A stretch of DNA of 64,000 nt from Amorphochlora amoebiformis (GCA_054601695.1 BAAHQB010000186.1:124001-188000); one strand, 5' to 3'. Positions 1-52,672 are shown, numbered from the stretch's first letter. Program-made: numbers and translations. Notes: a model not told the origin generated them from the sequence alone.

Positions 1-31
<31 letters not shown>

Positions 32-157
32 GTTGTAATGTATGTGTGTATACATATAAGACTTTGCAATCATGAATGTAGATGTACATGTGAAAGTATG
101 AATATATATATATATATATATATATAAATATTTACGCATAAATATTAAATGCAATAC

Positions 158-229
<72 letters not shown>

Positions 230-327
230 TATACATATATATATATAGTTATATTTCATAAATACATTCACATTCTCATCTTCTCTTTCTCTCTCTATAT
301 ATAACTCTCATCATATTTATATTTTCT

Positions 328-360
<33 letters not shown>

Positions 361-506
361 TACAAATACTGAATTATATTACATATGTATCCTTCTCGCT
401 CTCTCTCTATAATTATCATCTCTCTCTTCTCTCCCTTTCTACAACCCTCCCCCCCCCTCTCCCACTATGTCTATTGTCCCCTCTCTCATTGCTCTCTCTC
501 TCTCAG

Positions 507-565
<59 letters not shown>

Positions 566-622
566 CGCTCCTCTATCTGTCAGTCTGTGTCTCTCTCTCT
601 CTCTGCCTCTGTCTTTCTCTCC

Positions 623-653
<31 letters not shown>

Positions 654-735
654 CCCCCTCTCATTGCTCTCTCTCTCTCTCTTTCTCTCTTTCACTGTCT
701 ACCTTACTCTTGTTTTGTTTTTTTCTATATATATA

Positions 736-796
<61 letters not shown>

Positions 797-1014
797 ATAT
801 ATGTCTTTATCGGGATGTATATGTGTATATATGACAGGAATTTAAAATAACAACAATATGAATAATAACATTAATTAATTAATTAGTTATTATTATTATT
901 ATGTGTATGTATAGAAACATATATATATGTATATATATATATATATATAATATGTGAATACGTGTGTGATGTTTATAGTATGCATAAGCATATAAATATT
1001 ATATGTAATATATA

Positions 1015-1055
<41 letters not shown>

Positions 1056-1094
1056 TATATATATATGTGTGTGTGTGTGTATATAAATAATAAA

Positions 1095-1142
<48 letters not shown>

Positions 1143-1237
1143 AGTGTGTGTATAGTGACACCAGTTACACATCATCAATATTTTCATTTTATATAATATA
1201 TCTATCTATATATATATGTATATATATATATATTATC

Positions 1238-1281
<44 letters not shown>

Positions 1282-1321
1282 TTCAACATGTACATATTTA
1301 TATACGTGTACGTATATATGT

Positions 1322-1360
<39 letters not shown>

Positions 1361-1368
1361 TATATATA

Positions 1369-1421
<53 letters not shown>
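1..1421. other. No gene resolved; downstream of last visible exon of gene A
   Basis: TA microsatellite with a CT-rich tract at about 403-715 and A/T-rich filler near 841-905. The last exon found for gene A ends with a good donor at 1421, phase 0, so at least one more exon should lie here or beyond the window edge. I could not pick it out: the islands near 60-100 and 1148-1190 have no convincing exon with matching phase. Confidence 0.6.
403..715. repeat. (CT)n-rich tract
   Basis: Imperfect CT microsatellite, densest at 484-700. It is open in all three plus frames, giving spurious S/L-rich ORFs. Confidence 0.95.
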
Positions 1422-16177
<14,756 letters not shown>

Positions 16178-16349
16178 CCAGCGAACACGTGTCTCTGTCG
16201 TGACAGTACCGCATACTACATAGGTGAATCGCTACATCACAGCTGATCACGTCGAAAACCGAGAAGATATTTTTCGCATAGCACGTGCCAAATACATAAT
16301 AACTTTTCGGCAAGACCGGGTCAATGTCTTGGGCCCTTTCATGAAGTGA
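16178..16349. promoter_or_regulatory. Divergent promoter interval of genes A and B
   Basis: 172 bases separate the two start codons, which point away from each other. The interval has no microsatellite and is richer in GC than the flanking introns. No TATA box or known factor site is clear; shared promoter function is inferred from the geometry. Confidence 0.55.
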
Positions 16350-17818
16350 ATGTCAGATTTCTCAAGTCAAGCGACAGATGAGACGCCCTTGGTGGGCGGA
16401 AATGTGAGACAAAGTCTCAGCAATACATCTGGATGGGTTTTCTCTCGAAAAAGGCGGGAGATTGCTTTGAGGGGGGCAGTCATGTTAAGCGTCTTGTGCT
16501 TGGTCGGGTCGTTGCTGCTTTCGGGGAAGGAGGGAGGTTTACAGCACGATTCGAAGCCCCAAAGGATGGAGGATCTCTCGGTTGTCCGTTTTGCATCAAG
16601 GTCTGCGCTCAGACTTCCCACAATTATGTTCCAATCCGCATACACGATATTTCTTCATTTTTGCATTGTTACAAGAAGTTGTCCAAAGCGAATACATACT
16701 AACCTCTTCACCTCCACTTAATCACAGTCACTAGTGTATACAACAGCAAATGTAACATCTCCGACCCAATCCGAACCGAAACGCTAACCCTAGCCCTAAC
16801 TTTGCACAGTACCCTATGCAACACCTTTCAAATAAGCATAGATACGCCCGCTCACGTATACCCCCGCACTCTCTTTCACCTCTCTATCCCAGCTCCTCTA
16901 CTCCCGCACCCCCACCCAAGAGCCAGCTCCCCTACTCCCGCACCCCCACACAAGAGCGCACTGTAACGCCAACTGATAACCAAAATATAGCGCATCTGCC
17001 ACGCGCGACATTTGTAACCCATGGGTAGCCGGGATTTTCATCATGTCAGGCTATATACTCAGCGCTTTGCTCCTCTTTGTCACTGTTTCATTTGCGGTAA
17101 TATAAAAATTGTCACCTAACCCTAACTTTTAACCCTGACCCAGCGATTTTTAACTCTTAATCAAATCGTTCTTTGTGAGGGGGGTGTAAATTTCGATGCC
17201 TCACATACATACAGTGAAATATTTTCATACTTGTATAAATGTAACATAAATGTAACATGTATGTATATATATATATATATGTATGTATATTATATATATA
17301 TGTACATATATACATACATATATATGTCTTCAGTATGTACATAAAAGTATACATACATATACATATACATATATATATACATATATACATGCACACTTCT
17401 TCTCACATGCACACTACTTTTAACATCAAAGAGACTATACATTACCAGATGAGATCCAACAGCCACAGTCAAGCGGAGATCCTCAAGAATGGCCTGAGGC
17501 GAATACACGAGGAGATTAGGGCAGAGGTGAGCGTATGTGAGCAACAGGTCGACGAGCTCAAGGACAGGTCAGCAGACGAACAGGTGATTCCTGCATTTTA
17601 TGCAGTGTCGTGCGAATATGTATGTATGTATTTGTGTGGGTGTTGTGTATGTAAAAATTTGCATAGGTATAATATAGTTTTATGTTCATAACTTATGCGT
17701 AGGTGTGAATATATGTGGTAAAAGTATATTTTTTTTGTGTGTGTGTACATACATTTACTTTATACTTGTATGTGCACTTTATGTGTATATGTATATGTGT
17801 ACACGTAAAAAAAATATT

Positions 17819-17863
<45 letters not shown>

Positions 17864-17901
17864 TGGGGTATGAATCCATGTCAAATACACGATGTTGTGC
17901 A

Positions 17902-17946
<45 letters not shown>

Positions 17947-18338
17947 TATATTACATATGTGCATACATACATCATACATGCGCGTATGTATATGTATATG
18001 TGTGTGTTCATACATATGTGCGTAAATGTATGTACGTATTTGTGAATATACACTTTATATATACGGTCACACATTGGCACAATTCCGAAATCCCATCTTT
18101 TGTAGAGTTCAAAGAAAAATCTCTTAAGAATAATCAAGGCATACGAGAAGAGGGTTGCTTAACATACCACCTTTCTCTCTTTCCCCCTTCTCTCACCTCT
18201 GTTCTCTCTCCTCTCTCCTTCTTTTCTCTCTCAACTTTCTTATACGTACATTATGCAGTATACACATTTACGCATGTAAATATGTATTGTGTATATATGT
18301 GTGTGTATTTTAAAAGTCTATGTTAATGTATATACATG

Positions 18339-18415
<77 letters not shown>

Positions 18416-18585
18416 ATATATATATATATATACATGTATGTATATTGTATATTTATATATTATCTTTAAATGTGTATAAATGTGAATTATATTACATAAA
18501 TTTAGAAAGTGAATAGATGTATTATATGCATAAATCTACTTAAAAATACATATATGTATAATATATACATATGGGTGTGTGCATA

Positions 18586-18616
<31 letters not shown>

Positions 18617-18832
18617 TATGCGTGTGTGTGAATAAAATATGTATAGAATATATATTTGTATGTATGCATGTGGGTGTGTATTTGTAATATGTACATAATA
18701 TATATTATAATATGTGTATAGACATATGTGTATATATCTTTATACAGTACAGAAAAGTTCACTCTATACAATTTCTGTCAGGTTTCAGACTTGCGCGCTT
18801 CAGTGTCCGAGGTACTAGAGGTATCTAATTAG
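16350..18832 (+). CDS. Gene B: small type II membrane protein with coiled-coil
   Basis: Proposed exons 16350-16580, 17449-17583, 18106-18153 and 18782-18832 give 154 residues ending in TAG. The N-terminal 44 residues are polar and end in a basic cluster ([10 protein letters not shown]), followed by one membrane helix ([15 protein letters not shown]), so the N-terminus should face the cytosol. The remaining exons encode a charged helical region with heptad-like leucines ([19 protein letters not shown]). The last three exons join cleanly in phase 0, with acceptors ttttgtag and ttctgtcag. The weak join is exon 1 to 2: donor GTTGTC is poor and an extra exon may be missing. A stronger donor GTGAGC at 17526 would shorten exon 2 in frame. 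The family is not recognised; the shape is that of a Golgi, ER or SNARE-like single-pass protein, which is inference only. Confidence 0.6.
16779..17147. repeat. Telomere-like motifs and a 30-base duplication in gene B intron 1
   Basis: CCCTAA-type motifs occur at 16781-16800 and 17117-17146. Between them, about 16890-16955, a C-rich block with core ctcccgcacccccac is repeated in tandem. Intron 1 of gene B has only a short TA run (about 17262-17280), unlike later introns. No gene is seen in 16721-17400 beyond this intron. Confidence 0.6.
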
Positions 18833-19398
18833 CAGTCAGCAGCTATACGTTGTCCAAGTTTGCTAGTTTGTGCAGTTTGTAGTGTTATAGATATGTTGGT
18901 ACCAATGATTCGAGAAAAGCGAATAATCAAGTTTTCAATATCATGGCCTAGAGACTATTGTGGTAATTAAATGTAAAAAATCTTGTTATCAAACTTTCGG
19001 ACCGTATACAGTCTAGCGCGGATTCTGGATCATGAGCATTATTTTTCAATGAGTCAGTGAAATATATTTGTATTTTGATACTAGTAGCACGAAGTTTTCG
19101 CCGATCTCGAGCACTAGCTAGAACTAACTCTGGTGGCTTGATGTCTTTTTCACAATCTACTACAGATGATCATTGATTGTTAAAGCAGACGATCACATCA
19201 CTAGACTAATGAACTATACATTTGAGTTCGTAGTTCATTAATTGTGCGCATTGCCATTGATGGATTCTAAATTCGGAAGAAAAGCTTGCTCAAGCCAGTA
19301 ATAATAGACGTCATTCTTGTGAGAGAAACCAAGCTGCGCGAGTGATGGCTTCCGGAAGACGTGACACTGGAAGGACCATAACTACCTGGTACATACAG

Positions 19399-19463
<65 letters not shown>

Positions 19464-19499
19464 CATATATATATATATATATAAATATATATATATTAT

Positions 19500-19568
<69 letters not shown>

Positions 19569-19619
19569 TCTACAGGACCATAACTACCTGGTACATACTA
19601 TAGTATAGTATATACAGTG

Positions 19620-19661
<42 letters not shown>

Positions 19662-19856
19662 ACACATAAATGAATAGATGTCACGATGCATAATTTTGCA
19701 TCACACATGGTCGATGGATGTATATATGTATCAATATTTACCAAATACATATATATATAAAAACATATTACACAATCCAAAAACAAACACCCACCAGCTC
19801 CTGAGCCAGCAGATCCAAGCCCTAAGCGAACAAAAAAATGGCCAAAAAACACTCAG
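18833..19856. other. Convergent intergenic region between genes B and C
   Basis: The stop codons of gene B (plus) and gene C (minus) face each other here. 18833-19395 is complex, AT-rich sequence without a supported ORF, probably the gene B 3' UTR and spacer. A 24-base direct repeat, ggaccataactacctggtac plus four bases, sits at 19373-19396 and 19574-19597 on either side of a TA block. The part 19690-19856 overlaps an unsupported plus ORF. Confidence 0.6.
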
Positions 19857-31037
<11,181 letters not shown>

Positions 31038-31136
31038 GGCTGAGCCGCGAAATTAGCTTTTGAATAATTTATCGGCTTCCAGTACACGTGTCCGAGGCTC
31101 CGAACGTTCCTGGAAAGACAGGAGTCACGAGGGGTC
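31038..31136. promoter_or_regulatory. Divergent promoter interval of genes C and D
   Basis: Only 99 bases lie between the start codons of BCP1 (minus) and the ankyrin gene (plus). The interval is free of microsatellite and contains cacgtg at 31085-31090, an E-box-like palindrome. A shared bidirectional promoter is the natural reading. Confidence 0.6.
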
Positions 31137-32514
31137 ATGGCCGCGGTGATGGAGGCCTCAAGGCCGAACGAGATGGCGGCACCGATGCTCCATAACCTTG
31201 GTGGTCAATTTACGGTAGCTCAGGTATGGATCTCTTTTGTTTCCGAACCCCTTTTTTACGTGGGTCGCTTTAACGGAGCGATAGAGTCTAATTTTCACCG
31301 TTCGGCAGGTCAAGCTGGCCATAAGAAATGGAGTCGATCCCAGCGGTCTTTTGCTCAGATTGATCGGAATGTCCAGCCTGGATGCGATTCAGTACCTATG
31401 TGAGGAGATCCAAGTGGACGTGAACACCATGGACTCCTTAGGGAATACTGCCCTCATCCTCGCCGTTCGAGCCTCCAGCACCGTCGATCAGTCTGAGCTT
31501 CTGGCCTATCTCGTGGAGAGGGCAAACGCCAACGTAGATCTAGGAAATAAGAAAGGAACTACCCCTCTTATGCTGTCGTCAGAATACGGCAACGAGGGTG
31601 TAACAGAGTATCTCATCAGAGCGGGTGCAGATGTGAACTCTGAGTCTAAACGGGGAGACACAGCTCTCTCGTTGGCAGCTTATGGGGGGTATTTGGGAAT
31701 TGTCAAGCGTCTGGTGGCTGCAGGGGCTAATCTCAACAGTAAGAGAGTGGATGGCTCCACCCCCTTGACTCACGCAGCAGTGAGAAACAGGCTGGACATA
31801 GTCAAATACCTTGTCGTCTCGGGAGCGGATATCAACGCGCAAGACAAGAATGGGTTCACCCCGTTAATTTCTGCATCTCTGTTCAATAATAAGCGAGTTG
31901 CCAGTTATCTCGTAGACGCAAAAGCTGATGTCTTCAGTCGGTGTAAGGGCGGGCTGTGTGCAAAGGAGCACGCTGAGAGGAAAGGCTTCTCCAAGCTTTC
32001 CATGTTGTTGGGGACTCCCTCTTGCCTAATCGCCATTAGAAGGGACTTAGCAAAGCTGGATGTACTCGTCGACGACATTCTTCAAGCTGTCACTGGTAAT
32101 GCGAGATTCGTGGAAAGGCTGCTCAACCCCCCAAGGGGATCTTCAGCTGAAGGTAACACATAATCCGCCCAAGTTAATTCGAACGATAATAATAAACAAT
32201 ATACAGGACCTCTCTCATTTGCTTCGTTCCAAGACCTACCAAAAAAAAGGGGACATAGCAATCCGTTCGGGGGTAATCCCTTCAGCGAGGGATCATCCGG
32301 GAGCATGTTCTTCGGAACTGGGGTCGGTGATGCTGGGGGAACTAGTGAACCTGCGGCGGGGCATCAAGGGGGCTTTGGGGGTGGGTTCAACAATGCAGGT
32401 TTTGGAAATGGACTGGAGGCTGGGACTTTCGACCATGCCTTCACGTTTGCGGGTACGAAAGAGGAAGGTCAGGAACCCACAGGAAATGAAGGATTGTTCG
32501 AATCATTGATTTAG
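31137..32514 (+). CDS. Gene D: ankyrin-repeat protein with Gly/Phe-rich tail
   Basis: Three exons, 31137-31223, 31309-32152 and 32207-32514, encode 412 residues. The introns are 85 and 54 bases, TA-free, with GTATGG...CGGCAG and GTAACA...ATACAG, and phases 0 and 1 match. Residues 30 to about 270 form six or so ankyrin repeats with the usual TPLxxA and VxxLLxxGADVN signatures (GNTALILAVR, GTTPLMLSSEYG, GDTALSLAAYGG, GSTPLTHAAV, GFTPLISASL). The C-terminal 100 residues are disordered and rich in Gly, Phe and Asn (NPFGGNPF, GFGGGFNNAGFGNG), recalling FG-type tails. The role is presumably protein binding; the partner is unknown. The first ATG after the divergent promoter is used. It is the only gene here without long TA introns. 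Confidence 0.95.
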
Positions 32515-32901
32515 GTTGTATAGTCATCTGAATAGTCAGTATTGTGACAGAAAATTTTCACATTTCTAGATTTAACAATACGAATGAACCCGTACGGGAC
32601 CGATAAATCTTCAGAATTAGTATCTAGAGTATAATAGATTATTTCTAGTATTTCCAAGTATTGGGTATCTACTAGATCTAGTGTAATTACTAGATCTAGT
32701 AGATATTAATTGTTACTAAGCCTAGTAGCAGTAAGCGAGTAGCTACCATTACATCTGAGCTGATAGATACATATGACAGCTACCAGTACTGTACTACTTG
32801 TACAGCTGTACATACTAGTACTTAATTAAGACAATAGACTGCAAGATTTTCAATAGTACAACAGTAATCACTCGTCTTGAACTGTACATGCATCGCGCAC
32901 G
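32515..32901. other. Convergent spacer of genes D and E with a perfect hairpin
   Basis: 387 bases between two facing stop codons. 32666-32681 and 32690-32705 are perfect 16-base inverted repeats (arm tatctactagatctag) with an 8-base loop. The rest is unusually rich in CTAG and GTAC palindromes (for example 32790-32830). No ORF. A 3'-end or termination role for both genes is possible. Confidence 0.8.
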
Positions 32902-33340
32902 CTACTCCTTGATCTTTTGTACGTTAGAGAACGTATATTCCGTTGCTTTTCTCACGATTTTGTCGTAGTCTTCTTGTGTTATTTTTCCCTCCGCCAGATG
33001 CTCTCCCAGAACTGCGGCTATCTCCTTCAGGCATGTGACCTTTTCCCCAGGCGAATGACTGAAAAGGAGATTTTAGCTTTGTATAATATTTGGAATATAT
33101 TAATGATAATCATGACATATAATATATATATATATATTATACGTATACGTATTTATAAAAATATATATTGTATTTCTCTCTCTCTCTCTATATATATATG
33201 TATATTATATATGTATATATATATATATATGTAAATATATGTATAGATTTCTACATATATGTAACCTGTTATTCGCCATTTCCATTGCCCACTGTTCAAG
33301 TTCCTAAGGTAGTAAGTATATATATATGTACATATATATG

Positions 33341-33382
<42 letters not shown>

Positions 33383-33841
33383 AATATATATATACTTACA
33401 ATACACACATATATATATATATGTTTGTACATATGTTATTATTATTATTTATATGTGTATTTAGCATACATGTATTTATGATATATATTCTCTCTCATAT
33501 CATATATATATATGTATATATATATATACATGTTGTACATATATATATATATATACACTTACAATACACATGTATATACATGTTGTACATATCTTATTAT
33601 TATTATTTATATGTGTGTATGAAGCATACATGTATTTATGATATATATTCTCTCTCATATCATATATATATATATATATAAAATATATATATATATATAT
33701 ACTTACAACACACACACACATATATATTTACATATTGTATATATATATATATATTATATATATATACATGTTGTACATATGTTATTATTATTATTTATAT
33801 GTGTGTATGTCCCATACATGTATTTATATAACCTCTCTCAT

Positions 33842-33875
<34 letters not shown>

Positions 33876-33998
33876 AAAATATATATATGTGTGTGTGTGT
33901 GTGCGTGTGTATGTATATGTATTTGAGTAATATGTTTGTGTGTATATTAACATATATATCCACATATATGTGTACGTATATAATATCTGTTTATATAT

Positions 33999-34038
<40 letters not shown>

Positions 34039-34135
34039 GCACATATGCATATATGTCTAATTTATATGTGAATACGTTCTTAACCTCATAATACGGAATA
34101 TGATAGCATGAATGTGTGTGAGTGTTTGTGTATAT

Positions 34136-34187
<52 letters not shown>

Positions 34188-34281
34188 CACATATGTATAT
34201 ACGCGCATGTCACGTATGTATTGCATACGTGTATATGTATATGTGTATGTATATGCATGTATATATATGCACATGTATACA

Positions 34282-34345
<64 letters not shown>

Positions 34346-35434
34346 GTCACATACAAATACAATCTAGAAACCGAAACATAGATAAAAAAAATGCATAACT
34401 ACTCCAACCCTAACCTTAAACCTAACCCTAACCTTAGTAACCTTGACCCTAACCCTAACCTTATCCCCAAGTACCCTAACCCAAACTTTAACCCTAACCC
34501 TAACCTTAATCCCATCCCTAACCGTAACCTATCCCTAATCGTAACCTTATCTCTAGCCCCAGCCCTAACGCTAACCCTAACCCTTAACCCTTGCCCTAAC
34601 CCGAACTATAACCGTAACCCTAACTCTTATCCTAGTAACTCAACCTTAGCCTCGTGTCGTTTCGTCGCGACGCTAAGCCTATTGAGCAGTACATTTCCGT
34701 CCCCTGTCTGGGTATCCTTCACACTAATCTTTGCAAAACTCTGAGATTATCAAAGAGATTAGCGCATTGGGATCAAAGAAATCGAACCGAATGAGGTCGG
34801 GAGTGAGAGGGGGAGAGAAAGAGTGGAGGGGGAGTAGAGGAGAGATGGAGAAAGATTGAGAGAAGCTCCAGAGGAAGAGGAGAAAATATTGAGAAAACAC
34901 CCGATAGTGAGGGTGGAAAATGGGAATAACGAGATTGCAGAAGATGAGCTCCTCTATCGAGAACGTGAGAGACAATGTGTCTGTGTATGTGTTTGAGTGC
35001 GTGCGTCCAAGAAACACAAGAAACCAGACCGAGATCCCAATTTGAAAAAAAAGGACAAAAAAGAATAAGGTGACATAGAAAACAAAGCAACAACCACGAC
35101 CAAAAGCAAGCGAGAAATAAATCAAAAAAGATAATCATAAAATAAGCATTTGACACCACCTCGATAACTCTCTCATACTCCTGAAGCGTGAGCTCAAAAC
35201 TCTGGATTCGACCTCTAAGAGCTTTGAACGCGCTCTGAACAGTGGGCGTGACCATAGGGCGTAGTGCCCTAATCCAGCTGGCTGCAACCTGGTGCGATTT
35301 GTATATACAGGTACGAATATATGAAAGTATGAATGTATGCAATATATAGATATGTATTATTATATTATATATTTATGTGTATATTTATATGTATACATGT
35401 ACATACACAGTACATATATATATATATATATGTA

Positions 35435-35467
<33 letters not shown>

Positions 35468-35722
35468 TATGTGTATTTATCCCACAAGTGGTGTTATTAG
35501 GGAGGAGGAGAGGTTTGTGTGTAAATAGATGTAAAATGCTTTTTCGTATATGTATTTTTCTATATATATATATATATATGTGTGTGTGTATATATGTATA
35601 TAGATATAGATGTGTGCATATATATGTATACACACACACACTCACATATATATATATATATATATAATTATATATCAGTGCCATAAGCAGGAGAGGGATT
35701 TTGCGATATTGATGTGTAAAAA

Positions 35723-35760
<38 letters not shown>

Positions 35761-35788
35761 ATATATATATATATATGTGTATGTATAA

Positions 35789-35819
<31 letters not shown>

Positions 35820-36605
35820 TATATACATATATATATATATATAATATTTCTATATATCTATATATATATATATTATGTATGTATATATATATATATACAT
35901 TTTATTAAGATGTATACATATTACATGTATATACACACATGTGCATTCAAAGACACACACGCCTATATTATCACCAAATCAGTGGGTGCCCTGAGCACGA
36001 AGGATGAATTTTGGAGTTTGAGAAGAAAGGTAGTCCTGCTTCCATTTACAAGCCCGACGCTTCCTTCCGTCAGCTCAATAATACCTCTGTTGTTGTCCAT
36101 AAAGAGGAAATATATATATATATATATATATATATTGACATATAATATATATATTTATATATAAATATATATATTTATATATAAATATATATATATATAT
36201 ATATACATATAATAGTGATACATGCATTCATAATGCCTTATGTCAACTCGATAATTCCTCTGTTATATAAACAAAAAGGATATATATATATATATATATA
36301 TTATATATACATATATACATATATACATATTAGGGTTAGGTCAGGGTTAGGGTTAAATACTACGTACACATACACGTATTTTTACATATACTATAGTTCA
36401 TGCGCAAATACGAAATACAGAATTTAAAGAATTTTACGGGTTCAACGCATGCATATGCATGGTTACATCTCCCTCTGTCTCTCTCTTCCTGACTCACTCA
36501 CCCTCTCACCCCCCTCTCTTCCTCTCTTTCTTTCACCTCTCTCTTTCGCGTTCTTTTCTCTTCTCCCTCTATCTCCTCTCTACTCTGTTTTTCTCGTCTT
36601 TTCTC

Positions 36606-36652
<47 letters not shown>

Positions 36653-37003
36653 CCTCTCTATCCTCTCCCTCTCTCTTTCTCTGTCTCTCTGTCTCTCTCA
36701 TTGTAAGATATACCTCTGTTCTGTATGTGCTTTGGAAAGGAAATAACGTAAGTATGGATGGTAGGACGGTGAATGAGGGGAGGGGAGGTGTAGGTAGAAG
36801 TAACGAGCTCGAAAAACCGGACTTAGCCAGCCTGTATTGGTTTATATATATATGTGTGTGTGTATGTATGTATATATGTATATAAATATATATATATATA
36901 TATATGTCTTTGATAATTATACTGTATATATGTATGTATATATACATATACATATATATATATATATTATATATCTTCATATTAATGTGTGTATGTATGT
37001 ATG

Positions 37004-37053
<50 letters not shown>

Positions 37054-37080
37054 TTGTATATATACATACATATATATATG

Positions 37081-37114
<34 letters not shown>

Positions 37115-37184
37115 AAATTAATTATACATAAATGGACGGGTAATGCAACCAGTGATATATACATATATATATATAGTATACATG

Positions 37185-37215
<31 letters not shown>

Positions 37216-37775
37216 GTATTTATTTATATGAAAGTATGTATATAAGACTTAATGTACGTAATGAATAAACATTATTCATTGTGATTTCGACCTTTGTATA
37301 AATAACTATGTACATACATATTTATAAATATAATATATATGTTTATGTAGGTATGTATATATATATATATATATATAAATGTATAAATATATACACCTTT
37401 CTTGCGCAGAGCACCCTGCTTAAGAATCATCCCTATTATTTTTATATATTTTCGGCGGATTTATGATATGATATAATTCTACACGTCCTACATGTGTATT
37501 ATAATTGTATTTTAATCGTAATATATACATATATTTATATTATTCACATGTACATATATACATTCATTTATGTATATATTACTCTAAACAGTATATATTT
37601 ACACAACACATTTATATATATATATATATATATAGTCTATATATATATATATATATATATAAATACACATAGAAAATATATATGTATATATATATGTATA
37701 TACATATATATATACATATATATGTGTGTGTGTGTATGTGTGTGTGTGTGTATATGCGTGTAAATATGTACCTAC

Positions 37776-37838
<63 letters not shown>

Positions 37839-37871
37839 TACGTGTGCGTATGTGTGTTGCAAATATACATA

Positions 37872-37928
<57 letters not shown>

Positions 37929-38119
37929 ATAATTATTATGTATGTTTACACATACAAACACACACACAAACACACATATATCATACCTAAATATGTATAT
38001 ATATGATACATACGTACCATGCTGAGATGATGTGGTATTTTGGCGGCCAAGCAGTTGGAATGTCGACGACACCCCATGATCAAGACTCAACCTATTTGAA
38101 TGTCATATTTATATAAATA

Positions 38120-38161
<42 letters not shown>

Positions 38162-38678
38162 ATGTGTATATATATATGTATGTATATACACAATATATAT
38201 ATATATATATACATATATATAATATGAAAATATATATATATATATATATACAATATATATATATATATATATTTATTTATATATATAATGACGTATATTT
38301 AAAATTATTTACGTATCAATATATTGAATATTTTTGTGTACAAATATGTGAACAATTGATAAGAAAAATATGGAAATACATAAATTGTATATGTATCTAC
38401 ATGTATATATATATATACATACACACATATACATATGTGTGTGTGCCTACACACATGTGTATACATGAAAACATACTATAATAGAAATAAACATAAAATA
38501 CACCTAAAACCATCCTCAAATACATACAAAATCCACATTAATTCACATGAGTACTGCCAGAATACACTAATTTATGTCTCGACCTTCTATTTTGTATTCT
38601 TTCTCTCTGTGGTGACTTCGATCTAGATTTTGAGAGTAGATTCCGTAAGTTCCCATGGCTTACAGAGACCCGATGTCT
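32902..38678 (-). CDS. Gene E: PH-domain protein (5' end unresolved)
   Basis: Exons 5' to 3': 38584-38678, 38018-38091, 37397-37432, 36714-36831, 35975-36086, 35160-35288, 34645-34740, 33266-33303, 32902-33058. They give 284 residues in matched phase, ending at TAG 32902-32904. The first exon listed is not the true start; it begins in phase 0 after an acceptor. It encodes a basic Ser/Arg linker. A pleckstrin-homology domain then spans five exons: [20 protein letters not shown] (first strands), [38 protein letters not shown] and the C-terminal helix with its invariant Trp (AASWIRALR). After it come helical segments and a charged C-terminus ([16 protein letters not shown]). PH domains bind phosphoinositides or proteins at membranes. 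Not assigned to a named family. Its introns carry a telomere-like array and exon-head copies. Confidence 0.88.
33421..33855. repeat. Three direct copies of an ~85-base intronic segment
   Basis: Segments at about 33428-33510, 33588-33670 and 33776-33852 share catatgttattattattatt, catacatgtatttat and ctctctcatatcatata, separated by TA runs. The last has lost part of the middle. They lie in a gene E intron and include no exon sequence that I can see. Confidence 0.85.
34404..34640. repeat. Degenerate interstitial telomere-like (CCCTAA)n array
   Basis: About 235 bases of CCCTAA, CCTTAA and CCGTAA variants on plus (TTAGGG on minus), starting a few bases 3' of a gene E donor, in the intron between exons 34645-34740 and 33266-33303. 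Smaller relatives occur at 16781-16800, 17117-17146, 36331-36355 and 45005-45023. Exons continue on both sides, so this is not a chromosome end. Confidence 0.9.
36236..36281 (-). repeat. Copy of gene E exon 35975-36086 head plus acceptor
   Basis: The minus strand repeats the acceptor (...ATAACAG/AGG) and the first ~20 coding bases, lying 5' of the exon. Four consecutive differences are silent in the exon frame (GGT/GGA, ATT/ATC, CTG/TTG, ACG/ACA); the next codon is a stop (GAA to TAA). If used as an acceptor it would truncate the PH domain. Confidence 0.85.
36472..36702. repeat. CT-rich tract in gene E intron
   Basis: Imperfect CT repeats directly 3' of the donor at 36713; purine-rich on the sense strand. 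Confidence 0.9.
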
Positions 38679-38770
38679 CTATGAATACATATACATACAT
38701 ATACACATATAATGTATATATGTATATATATAATATGTATTTATGTACACATATACATATATATACATAC

Positions 38771-38837
<67 letters not shown>

Positions 38838-38925
38838 ATATAAATAAATAAATATCTTGAGAAATGATTCAGAAAATTCCGATAGCTTGAGAGACCCAAC
38901 GCCACTATGTATTCTCTATGTATAT

Positions 38926-38988
<63 letters not shown>

Positions 38989-39247
38989 ATGTATACATAT
39001 ATATATATATATATGTTTGTGTCTGCATTAATATATATTTATACATGTATAAGTATACATACATATATATATATATATGTATAATATATATATATATATA
39101 TTACGACAGAAGGTCAATTTTGTATTATATATAGATATATATATATATATATATATGTATATACGTGTATATATGAAATGTATATATATTTGCATAATGT
39201 TCAAATAGATACACCCAATATATGCAAGAATACACATTTGCTAGAAG

Positions 39248-39282
<35 letters not shown>

Positions 39283-39360
39283 AAATATGTTATATATATA
39301 TACTTATGAATGTGAAGTACAATATTTATAAAAAAGAGATAGAAAGGAGATTATGCCAGT
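38679..39360. other. Gene E upstream region; no start exon found
   Basis: Between the first supported exon of gene E and the stop of gene F. It is mostly TA microsatellite. It holds a diverged copy (about 38866-38915) of the start of exon 38584-38678, again 5' of the exon, sharing GGGTCTCT and ATAG. The ATG of gene E must lie here on a short exon; ATGCTTCTAGCAAAT near 39247 is possible but unsupported. Confidence 0.5.

Positions 39361-52672
<13,312 letters not shown>

Noticed and set aside
34404-34640. Chromosome end or telomere cap
   Set aside because: The array is degenerate, short and flanked by exons of one gene on both sides.
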